The notes below the pieces were generated by a model. The model searched no databases and had not been told where the DNA came from. It was given only the letters and a program-made list of their open reading frames with translations. A DNA stretch of 23,822 bases from a virus, in the IMG/VR virus record IMGVR_UViG_3300030333_002331, positions 1-23,822 of that record. One strand, given 5' to 3'. The translations under genes were made by a program, and so were the position numbers. How positions within the stretch are numbered: position 1 is the first letter of the stretch; each line of letters begins with the position of its first letter. Positions 13,944 through 19,531 of this stretch are shown here, piece by piece.

Positions 13944-14296
13944 TTTTTTGCTTCTTTTAAGTTAGCGTCACCACCTACTCCAAACAAAAACAGTTCTATT
14001 TCATTTAGAACCGATTCTGGTAATTCCCTTTGTAATTTAATAGCATCTCCAGCATCGAAGGCTTTTCTTCCATCTTTGAGTTCCGCTATTTGGACAAGCA
14101 TCTGGGTGCTAATTTCCAAGGCTTCGTCTGTTCCGGCTGCTTCTTGAGCTACTTTCCTATCTGACCTAGTTATTGGACGGAAATAAAGATCAATCAAAGC
14201 ATTTCCGTTGTCGTCTTTGACTGTATATTTTTTCCTGTGAGAAAGATCGAACGTGCTAGTCAACAAGTCAACTGCACGTTGTTTAGATTCTGCCAT
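13937..14296 (-). CDS. G: Tail assembly chaperone, G-like
   Basis: A 119-residue protein located between the tail tube and tape measure genes, the usual position of lambda G. It has YFRPITRSDRKVAQEAAGTD and a helical C-terminal part (ESVLNEIELFLFGVGGD). It ends in KEAKKD with TAA at 13939-13937. Its last codons contain the slippery run that feeds ribosomes into the T frame. G binds the tape measure in the family. The main product is G alone and a minority is GT (established for lambda, inferred here). Confidence 0.88.
   Translation of the reverse strand: MAESKQRAVDLLTSTFDLSHRKKYTVKDDNGNALIDLYFRPITRSDRKVAQEAAGTDEALEISTQMLVQIAELKDGRKAFDAGDAIKLQRELPESVLNEIELFLFGVGGDANLKEAKKD
13943..13949 (-). 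promoter_or_regulatory. Programmed -1 frameshift slippery heptamer A_AAA_AAA
   Basis: In the G frame the bases read GCA AAA AAA GAC TAA, so A_AAA_AAA lies at 13949-13943, and both Lys tRNAs can re-pair perfectly after a one-base backward slip. The heptamer is four bases before the G stop. The -1 frame then continues as the T-like extension. I see no strong downstream pseudoknot, though a GGGGGG run follows at 13936-13931. Family knowledge (lambda GT) supports its use. Confidence 0.83.
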
Positions 14297-14323
14297 GTTT
14301 AAGTGATTTTATCTTTTTATATA

Positions 14324-14740
14324 TTAGACAGCAGAAGTGATTGCACCACTAGCTTGGTAGGTAGCAGAAACAGAAGTTAATTCACCAACTGTTGTTGATG
14401 CACTAATCCCTGTAATAATTCCAGAAAAAGACCATTTCTTAGCTCCAGAAGTATCAATGTAAAGCTCAAACTGAGCATCAGCCGCATCTTCGGTCACTAA
14501 AACATCATCAATCAAGTTCTTTGTTTCGTTACCTGTTGCTGCTGTGTAATTAAATTCAATGGAGCCAGATCCAGAAATCAATCCACCTACATAAGTACGA
14601 GCAGTGCTACCTTGAACGGTTGTTTCTAACACTTCCTTCGCTAGATCAAGAGTCCAACTTGTAGTTTGGACAACTGCCTCTGTTGTTCCTGATGCATTTT
14701 TGAACTTAACAGAGCCTTCCTCACCTCGATAGTTAGCCAT
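14324..14740 (-). CDS. Tail tube (major tail) protein
   Basis: A 138-residue protein with the compact tail tube pattern: MANYRGEEGSVKFKNASGTT, then SWTLDLAKEVLETTVQGSTA, GLISGSGSIEFNYTAATGNE, a FELYIDTSGAKKWSFSGIIT strand pair, and STTVGELTSVSATYQASGAI at the end. The WxLDxxxExxExTxxGxxxRxYxxGL arrangement is typical of lambda V / TP901-type tube subunits. Position just before the G/GT chaperones agrees. It forms hexameric rings stacked along the tape measure. It is short for the family and carries no C-terminal immunoglobulin-like domain. Confidence 0.9.
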   Translation of the reverse strand: MANYRGEEGSVKFKNASGTTEAVVQTTSWTLDLAKEVLETTVQGSTARTYVGGLISGSGSIEFNYTAATGNETKNLIDDVLVTEDAADAQFELYIDTSGAKKWSFSGIITGISASTTVGELTSVSATYQASGAITSAV

Positions 14741-14767
14741 TTAAAAAAGGGGTTTAATGAATAGAGT

Positions 14768-14914
14768 TTAACCTTTTTCTGTCTTGGAAACAGATTCTTG
14801 TGTTTTTGATTTGCTATCAAGGTATTGCTGACAGCGTGGGTCCCATAAAGCAGGGTTCCTTTTTCCCTTGACCGCTTCAATAGCGTCAAGCTGTTCTTCT
14901 GTTAGGTGGGGCAT
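14768..14914 (-). CDS. Small conserved-looking protein, 48 aa
   Basis: A 48-residue ORF starting at ATG 14914, which shares one base with the TAA of the tail terminator gene (TAATG), and ending at 14768. It reads MPHLTEEQLDAIEAVKGKRN followed by PALWDPRCQQYLDSKSKTQE and a short Lys-rich end. The stop/start overlap and the absence of other coding in this 170-base gap support it. The N-terminal helix (TEEQLDAIEAVKG) resembles small helical tail or neck proteins. No homologue is recognised and the function is unknown. Confidence 0.65.
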   Translation of the reverse strand: MPHLTEEQLDAIEAVKGKRNPALWDPRCQQYLDSKSKTQESVSKTEKG

Positions 14915-15336
14915 TAAAGTTCTTCTACGGTTTCAAAAGTTATTCTAATCTGTGATTGAAAATAATTCTGTGGAGAAGACGTTTCTTGAATATCAGGCCC
15001 GTTAGCAGCATCAAAATAAACACCTGAAACGATAACTCTATTAAATAAGTTTCTTAGTCTGGATGCTATTTCTAAGTTTTCACCAGCACCGAGCCCTATT
15101 TCAGTAAATACATTTAATACAACAATTCCATCAATCAAATTTGCCGACCCTGTTGTTCCTCCAAGAGTTAAATAACTATTGCTTCCAAAATTAATTAAGC
15201 ATTGAACCCATGAATTTTTTGTCGCCGTATATGGAACATTGTTAAAAACAACAGGGATAACAGGAGCCTTTTTAAGTTCCGCATTAACTCGTTCCTCAAT
15301 AACTTGACGAACATCATTAAGAACGATTGCTGCCAC
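14914..15336 (-). CDS. Tail terminator-like protein (DUF4128 type)
   Basis: A 140-residue protein starting at GTG 15336 in a TAGTG overlap, with a GGAGG site at 15349-15345, eight bases upstream. It begins with a helix (LNDVRQVIEERVNAELKKAP) followed by VIPVVFNNVPYTATKNSWVQ, the pattern of DUF4128-type tail terminator or tail completion proteins. A middle beta region (IDGIVVLNVFTEIGLGAGEN) is followed by a helix (ASRLRNLFN) and a final strand (QSQIRITFETVEEL). In such phages it caps the tail tube and joins it to the head. Family placement is by pattern. Confidence 0.78.
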   Translation of the reverse strand: MAAIVLNDVRQVIEERVNAELKKAPVIPVVFNNVPYTATKNSWVQCLINFGSNSYLTLGGTTGSANLIDGIVVLNVFTEIGLGAGENLEIASRLRNLFNRVIVSGVYFDAANGPDIQETSSPQNYFQSQIRITFETVEEL

Positions 15337-15824
15337 TAGCCTTTCCTCCGTATATACTCAAGTCTAGATTTTGTTTTTCTTAGTTGGGCTTTTGCTATCA
15401 AATCTAACCATCCAATTTGAGCTTGAGCACTTCCCCTGATTCCTGCCTTTTTCCATGATGGAGGCAAACTGGTGCCATAAGAAAGAGCTTCAGCGTATGG
15501 CAAATTATTGTGGATATAATAGCTATTTCCAATGTTTTCAAAGCCTGACCTGTAACCCACTGTTTTCATTTTTCCGTCTCCTTGATCAACATACAAAGGA
15601 GCTCGGGGTTTTGGCTTCTGGTAAAAACTTTTAGGTGCAGGTGGAAGTTGACCAGCAGCCGTACTGTTTTGGCCTATCTGCCAACTCATACGAAAACGAC
15701 CTGTATCAACTGGGCTTGCTTTCTTAATTGCAATACCTAATTCTAAAACTGTGCCTCTTAACAAACTTGTAACAATGTCATCGTAATATGCCCCTAAATC
15801 ATCCAACTTTATTATTTTAGTCAT
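15336..15824 (-). CDS. HK97 gp10-like neck/tail completion protein
   Basis: A 162-residue protein joined to the preceding gene by an ATGA overlap (15824-15821). It has a helix SLLRGTVLELGIAIKKASPV directly followed by DTGRFRMSWQIGQN, the PVDTGxxRxS(W) hallmark of HK97 gp10 / lambda Z-type proteins. A central loop is rich in Pro, Lys and Tyr. A helical segment (YIHNNLPYAEALSYGTSLPP) then gives the Y(A)xxxExG-like signature. It sits between head closure and tail terminator and would act at the neck. The Lys/Arg-rich C-terminus fits interaction with DNA or neighbours (inference). Confidence 0.82.
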   Translation of the reverse strand: MTKIIKLDDLGAYYDDIVTSLLRGTVLELGIAIKKASPVDTGRFRMSWQIGQNSTAAGQLPPAPKSFYQKPKPRAPLYVDQGDGKMKTVGYRSGFENIGNSYYIHNNLPYAEALSYGTSLPPSWKKAGIRGSAQAQIGWLDLIAKAQLRKTKSRLEYIRRKG

Positions 15825-16177
15825 CCCCTTAATACCAGTTCATAGCTAATAGCAGTATTATCTTGCTCTACAATTTTTACCCTAATAATTTGATAAGTTG
15901 AACCACTAATAATAACTTTATCTGAAGTAGCAGGAACGTAAGTAATGCTAGATGCTGCAATAGTTAAAAGCCGATCATCCGCTTGAATAAGTTGGCTAAC
16001 TTCTCTTTTATTTATATCTTCAACAAACCCTTTTACAGTTGTATCTGTTTTTGATTCTGCTGCTTTTCCTGTGGCTGCATTATAAGTACCTGTTGTAACT
16101 CGTCGAATAGTTACATCAGCACCAACTGTTTTTAAAACTTTGTTAGCTGCTTTTTTTAACGCAGAAGCGAGAGCCAT
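15821..16177 (-). CDS. Head closure / head-tail joining protein
   Basis: A 118-residue protein with a TAATG overlap to the preceding gene (16179-16175). A short N-terminal helix (ALASALKKAANKVLKTVG) is followed by a beta-barrel-like sequence: ADVTIRRVTTGTYNAATGKA, VKGFVEDINKREVSQLIQAD, a DRLLTIAASSITYVPATSDK strand, then YQIIRVKIVEQDNTAISYEL. The TGxYNxxTGxxxxxxxxxxVKGxxxxxxxxE...G...D.....I.......P...D.V...G..Y.I pattern is typical of SPP1 gp16-like head closure proteins. It plugs the portal before tail attachment. Neighbours agree with this role. Confidence 0.78.
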   Translation of the reverse strand: MALASALKKAANKVLKTVGADVTIRRVTTGTYNAATGKAAESKTDTTVKGFVEDINKREVSQLIQADDRLLTIAASSITYVPATSDKVIISGSTYQIIRVKIVEQDNTAISYELVLRG

Positions 16178-16416
16178 TAAATCCGATACGCCATAAGGGA
16201 ACCTGCACTTGTTTGCGTAATGCTTGTAAAAATCCCTTCGATTTCTGTGCTTGCCTTTAACTCAATTCCAGAAACAGTTGACGATCCATTTTTTGTTACA
16301 TTCGGAGAAACCAAAGTAACAGTTGAATCTGTTAAGCAGGTAATTTTTCCAAACCTTCCAGTGTGAGCACTGGTGTCTGTGATGATGATGGCTGCTGGAT
16401 AACTAGAAATTCCCAT
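16177..16416 (-). CDS. Small beta-rich structural protein
   Basis: A 79-residue protein: MGISSYPAAIIITDTSAHTG, then RFGKITCLTDSTVTLVSPNV, a KNGSSTVSGIELKASTEIEG segment and IFTSITQTSAGSLMAYRI. The DTSAHTGxFxxxTxLxDxxxxxxxxPN...GxxLxxxxxIxGxFTSITLxSGxxxAY arrangement is a small single-domain beta fold common in marine phage head-tail regions (from memory). It could be a head decoration, fibre or spike-base type protein. Nothing in the sequence decides between these. Its stop overlaps the next start. Confidence 0.7.
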   Translation of the reverse strand: MGISSYPAAIIITDTSAHTGRFGKITCLTDSTVTLVSPNVTKNGSSTVSGIELKASTEIEGIFTSITQTSAGSLMAYRI

Positions 16417-16420
16417 TGGA

Positions 16421-16981
16421 TTAACTCCGTTTAATAGCTACATTACCGGGTCCACTAATTCTAAGGCCAGTGAAATACCTTTCAAACATTGGTGGAACTC
16501 TATCCGCACCAACAGATCCGTAAAAGTTAGGGGTTACATTCATGCTACCAATATTGACCTGTTTAAAGTCTTCTAGTCCTGAGAGTCCTAACCCATCTTT
16601 ATTGTTATGTAAATAAACACTCAAAACAGCTTGTGCCTTTTTGATCTGATCAGGGATTTCTGTATCAGTAAAATAATCAGTTGTTATACGAAATGGGAAA
16701 CCAACAGTATAAGTGTTGATATATGTATCCGGTTTCCTAACGCCTGTTCTGGGCCACTGAAGAGATTGAGTATCTGTCGCTCTAGCACCTAAAAAACGCT
16801 CACGATCAATTCTTTGTGCTGCTGTGTACAGAGCACGATTCTTTTGATCCGTTGTAGCAGAAGCCCACTCAACAACATCATCATCTTCAATTAAACCGTC
16901 AATCAAGGATTGAGCGTCAGTCAGAGTCAGATAACTGTTTGCGTTTGCTGCTCCCACCGTTGCGTTGATTGCTATCGCCAT
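16421..16981 (-). CDS. Head-tail connector protein ('DnaT-like' family)
   Basis: A 186-residue protein of the family usually labelled 'DnaT-like ssDNA-binding protein' in phage annotations. The signature is SYLTLTDAQSLIDG near the N-terminus, WASATTDQKNRALYTAAQRI with DRERFLGARATDTQSLQWPR (about 40-78), IPDQIKKAQAVLSVYLHNN, and GSMNVTPNFYGSVGADRVPP. Its place between decoration and head closure genes argues for a connector/adaptor role rather than replication. The TGV(R) segment after LQWPR is the family motif. The ATG at 16981 lies inside the preceding small ORF, giving a 65-base overlap. Confidence 0.8.
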   Translation of the reverse strand: MAIAINATVGAANANSYLTLTDAQSLIDGLIEDDDVVEWASATTDQKNRALYTAAQRIDRERFLGARATDTQSLQWPRTGVRKPDTYINTYTVGFPFRITTDYFTDTEIPDQIKKAQAVLSVYLHNNKDGLGLSGLEDFKQVNIGSMNVTPNFYGSVGADRVPPMFERYFTGLRISGPGNVAIKRS

Positions 16982-17096
16982 CAGTAGAAACTTTAGATTT
17001 CGTTTTACGCTTTTGTTTTGGTTTAGGAGCAGGACAAGAGACTGCTGTTAAAGCAGCCTCCTGTTCTTTTGCTCGCCTAAATGCGAACATCCCCAT
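16917..17096 (-). CDS. Small basic protein, 59 aa, overlapping the connector gene
   Basis: A 59-residue ORF starting at ATG 17096 in a TAATG overlap with the decoration gene. A second ATG two codons later is an alternative. It reads MGMFAFRRAKEQEAALTAVS, then a Pro/Lys-rich segment (CPAPKPKQKRKTKSKVSTDG) and a Ser/Gln-rich tail. The last 65 bases lie inside the connector gene in another frame. A MFAFRRxxEQEAA start is familiar from small phage ORFs at this place (weak memory). It may bind DNA or capsid because of its basic tract, but no function is known. Confidence 0.6.
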   Translation of the reverse strand: MGMFAFRRAKEQEAALTAVSCPAPKPKQKRKTKSKVSTDGDSNQRNGGSSKRKQLSDSD

Positions 17097-17461
17097 TAGC
17101 TAGATGCACCCTTAAAGAGAACAAAGTTAATAACAGCAGCTTCGCTCAAAGAACCGCCGGATACATTTCCAACAGATACTTTGAATGAACCAGCAGCTAC
17201 AGCAGAAACATTGACATTGTAAGCACCAGCAGTTCCAGTAGCCCCAAGGCAGGCATAAGGACAGTCTGTTGCAGCAACTCTGTCATTGTTCACTTGAAAT
17301 GTAACTTCAGCACCATCTGCTAAAGCTGCATTGTTCATTGTGATTTGACCTGATTCTGCATTTAAAGTCACAGCAGTTGACTTGTTAGTCGCCTGAGTAA
17401 CAGTGCCGCCAGTAGTAGGCCCAACAGCCTTACCAGCAGTTACTTCAAATTTTGAAGGCAT
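17096..17461 (-). CDS. Head decoration-type protein
   Basis: A 121-residue protein placed directly after the major capsid gene, the usual location of decoration proteins. It has GGTVTQATNKSTAVTLNAES followed by GQITMNNAALADGAEVTFQV and a C-terminal strand region (YNVNVSAVAAGSFKVSVGNV, SEAAVINFVLFKG). The GGxVTQxTxKxTxVTLNxxxGQITM motif is common in phage structural proteins. Two Cys at about 67 and 71 are unusual for such a small capsid protein. An AGAGGT-like ribosome binding site precedes ATG 17461. The decoration role is inferred from position and beta-rich composition. Confidence 0.75.
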   Translation of the reverse strand: MPSKFEVTAGKAVGPTTGGTVTQATNKSTAVTLNAESGQITMNNAALADGAEVTFQVNNDRVAATDCPYACLGATGTAGAYNVNVSAVAAGSFKVSVGNVSGGSLSEAAVINFVLFKGASS

Positions 17462-17473
17462 AATTAATTACCT

Positions 17474-18499
17474 CTAATCCTGATTGGATACGTTGGTTGC
17501 CCTAACGATTCCAATGTTCTTAAGCTCGTAGACCTTCGACCAGTTGGCTACGGTTTCTAGTTGGGCACGAGTAGGATTTGTTGTAGTAACAGCCCACTTG
17601 GAACCAACAGGGTGATATGTGTAATGAAGATCGACAGCTAAAGCATCGGACTTAGCCAAGATGTCTCTGTCAGTTTCCATTGTCAGTCCAGCCTGCTCAC
17701 CTGAAGCAACGGCTCCAGCAGTAAAGAAGTAGGTTGAGTACTCAGTAGAGGCACCTGAACCAGTTGTTGCTACATCATCAGAAACAATTACACGAAGCCC
17801 ACAATATGTAGGAACTGCACCATTGCCACCGTAAGCAGGAGCAATAGTACCGCCAGAAGCAGTTGCAGTTGCGTTTGTATCTGATGCTAAAACGTAATCA
17901 ACTAATTTACGCTCAACAAGGTCGTAGTAAACCTTTGAATGAATACAAACAGCAGTTAGCTTGTCACCTGCATCACCCAAAATAGCCTTTGCTTTTGCAA
18001 CATGCTTTGGACTTAATGCTGTAGGAGTATCGCTACTTTCTGAGTCAATACAAAGATTGAAGAAAGCAGAATTACTGTCATTTGCATTTATAGAACCAAA
18101 AACTCCAGAAAGAGTAGAAAGTAAATCTTTCTGTCTTTGGTGAGCGATATAAGCACCAAGCTTATTACCGATTGCTGCCATAGGGTCGCTACCAGCAGCC
18201 AAAGCAGCCAAATCTCTTGCTTCAAAAGCACGACCTCTGTGTAAAACAACAGAAATCTGTTTGTCTGCTTGAATCTTACCGGGTGTTAATGATGTGCTAT
18301 CTGATAGAACTTCAAAATCACCAGAAAGATTTGCTTTCCAAAATGGGACGTTAACAAAATCACCACCCTCAGTTGCGTTTAACTCTGCCAAAGGCTGAAC
18401 CACACCGCTAGCTAAGAAAGCGTCACGTTGAGTTGTTTGCTCTATGACATAAGGTGTAAACACCTCTGGGATGATTACGTCCGACCGTAAGGTCGCCAT
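17474..18499 (-). CDS. Major capsid protein
   Basis: A 341-residue major capsid protein. Family cues are the N-terminal MATLRSDVIIPEVFTPYVIE with QTTQRDAFLASGVVQPLAEL, then GGDFVNVPFWKANLSGDFEV, the RGRAFEARDLAALAAGSDPM segment with GAYIAHQRQKDLLSTLSGVF, a long helical/beta middle with SPKHVAKAKAILGDAGDKLT, and a C-terminal TYHPVGSKWAVTTTNPTRAQ. This matches the HK97-fold coat proteins annotated as gp13/P22-like major capsid in many siphoviruses. No protease gene and no obvious cleavable delta domain are seen; a separate scaffold gene lies just upstream. Size and context make the call secure. Confidence 0.93.
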   Translation of the reverse strand: MATLRSDVIIPEVFTPYVIEQTTQRDAFLASGVVQPLAELNATEGGDFVNVPFWKANLSGDFEVLSDSTSLTPGKIQADKQISVVLHRGRAFEARDLAALAAGSDPMAAIGNKLGAYIAHQRQKDLLSTLSGVFGSINANDSNSAFFNLCIDSESSDTPTALSPKHVAKAKAILGDAGDKLTAVCIHSKVYYDLVERKLVDYVLASDTNATATASGGTIAPAYGGNGAVPTYCGLRVIVSDDVATTGSGASTEYSTYFFTAGAVASGEQAGLTMETDRDILAKSDALAVDLHYTYHPVGSKWAVTTTNPTRAQLETVANWSKVYELKNIGIVRATNVSNQD

Positions 18500-18576
18500 A
18501 AAAATACCAAAGAAATAGAATTACGATGTGGGCCACAAGCCCCTGACTCAGCACAGCCTTGTCTTATCTAAATATA
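18500..18576 (-). other. Intergenic gap between scaffold and capsid genes
   Basis: At 77 bases this is the second longest gap in the window. On the transcribed strand it holds a 4-bp GGGC/GCCC inverted repeat with a 5-base loop (18542-18530) and no T run after it. No convincing promoter, terminator or ribosome binding site is visible. It could affect message processing or capsid gene translation, but nothing here shows it. Confidence 0.3.
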
Positions 18577-19263
18577 CTAACGCTTTGCCGCCGATTGTAA
18601 CCGATCATATAAATCTTTGTCTGTTCTATACAACCTCATTTGTTCTGTAATATTAAAACTTTCAGCTTCAAACGGGTTCTTGGTTCCAGCCGGAACAGTA
18701 GCAGATGTTGTTCTTCCAGCAGGAGCCCCACCCCCTTGCGGTGTCTGTTGTTTCAGCAAATAGGGAGCCTGTTCTTTTAGTTTTGTTTTGGCCCATTCAG
18801 CAACAGGAATACGTTCATATCCATCAACAACAACGGGCTTTCCTTCCTGAAGATCAATTTTATCTTTTGGCAAAAAGTTTTGTAAAACTAAACTAGGGTC
18901 ATGCACTATTTCTGCTAATGCTTGGCTTGCAGGTGAAATTAATTCGAGTTCTCGGACTTTTGATTCAAGCTCTTCTATACGCTGTTTATCTGTTGATGAT
19001 TTCTCTCTATATTGCTGTTCTAATGCTTGTTTTGCTTCTCCGTATTTTCCTTTCTGCTCTAGTTCGGCCTGCTCCGCTTTCGCCTTGAAATCAAGCAAAG
19101 CTTGAACGTCCACATCAGGAGCAGCGTTAGCTTTTGCTTTTGCTTTTTTTGTTTCGTTTAATAGCTCAGCGTTTTTTTTACGCATCGCCTCTATTTCTGC
19201 TTTTAGATTCTCAACCTCGGAATCGACAGCCTGCTCCACAGGAGCGTTAGCTTCTTCAGACAT
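18577..19263 (-). CDS. Head scaffolding protein
   Basis: A 228-residue protein starting at ATG 19263. An in-frame GTG at 19272 would add three residues and is less likely. It is dominated by a long charged coiled coil (about 15-125): EVENLKAEIEAMRKKNAELL, then KAEQAELEQKGKYGEAKQAL and DKQRIEELESKVRELEL. A C-terminal domain (LVLQNFLPKDKIDLQEGKPV, VAEWAKTKLKEQAPYLL) and a Gly/Thr-rich linker end in a short helix with DLYDRLQSAAKR, likely the capsid-binding tip. Position directly before the capsid gene is typical. It would form the internal core of the procapsid and then leave. No protease domain is visible. Confidence 0.88.
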   Translation of the reverse strand: MSEEANAPVEQAVDSEVENLKAEIEAMRKKNAELLNETKKAKAKANAAPDVDVQALLDFKAKAEQAELEQKGKYGEAKQALEQQYREKSSTDKQRIEELESKVRELELISPASQALAEIVHDPSLVLQNFLPKDKIDLQEGKPVVVDGYERIPVAEWAKTKLKEQAPYLLKQQTPQGGGAPAGRTTSATVPAGTKNPFEAESFNITEQMRLYRTDKDLYDRLQSAAKR

Positions 19264-19296
19264 AAAACCCACAGGGTCGTAACTTCTAAAAGTATA

Positions 19297-19350
19297 TTAC
19301 TTTTTCTTCCCTTTGCCTTTTTTCTTACTTCCTAATTTGCCGTAACCCAT
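19297..19350 (-). CDS. Possible 17-aa Lys-rich mini-protein
   Basis: A 17-residue ORF reading MGYGKLGSKKKGKGKKK then TAA, in the gap between the MuF-side small gene and the scaffold gene. Nine of 17 residues are Lys. Very small MGYGK-type Lys-rich ORFs occur near portal and scaffold genes in some marine phages (weak memory). No ribosome binding site is evident. It is listed because the gap would otherwise be empty, with low confidence. Confidence 0.3.
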   Translation of the reverse strand: MGYGKLGSKKKGKGKKK

Positions 19351-19369
19351 AATTTAAAAAGCAATTACT

Positions 19370-19531
19370 TTAAACATAAGCCGAAGCCTCTAACTCTTCA
19401 TCTGTCACTTGATCCTTTTTAATCATTTCCTTCATTTCGTTATACAAGCGATCTGCTGTCACAAAATCAGCCTCCCAGTTGGCCATCTTCCTTTGATGGC
19501 ACAAGGTTAAATACTTGGAATCAGTAATCAC
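19370..19531 (-). CDS. Small helical protein, 53 aa, GTGA-coupled to MuF gene
   Basis: A 53-residue ORF starting at GTG 19531, whose GTGA overlaps the TGA of the MuF gene (19530-19528). It reads MITDSKYLTLCHQRKMANWE and continues ADFVTADRLYNEMKEMIKKD, then QVTDEELEASAYV. A later ATG at 19486 would give 38 residues. The 15 codons before that Met also read like protein and the overlap is of the kind used throughout this operon, so I prefer the GTG. Predicted helical, acidic at the end. The function is unknown; it may assist the portal or MuF protein. Confidence 0.6.
   Translation of the reverse strand: MITDSKYLTLCHQRKMANWEADFVTADRLYNEMKEMIKKDQVTDEELEASAYV

Noticed and set aside
14641-14889. 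Minus-strand ORF of 82 codons
   Set aside because: It overlaps both the 48-aa gene and the tube gene out of frame, with an unlikely composition. The TAATG-coupled 48-aa ORF explains the gap better.
18525-18545. GGGC/GCCC inverted repeat as a terminator
   Set aside because: The stem is only 4 bp and no T run follows on the transcribed strand. Stopping transcription before the capsid gene would also make little sense.
18560-18580. TATATT-like box upstream of the capsid gene as a promoter
   Set aside because: No -35 element at the right distance, and the region is AT-rich enough for such boxes to arise by chance.
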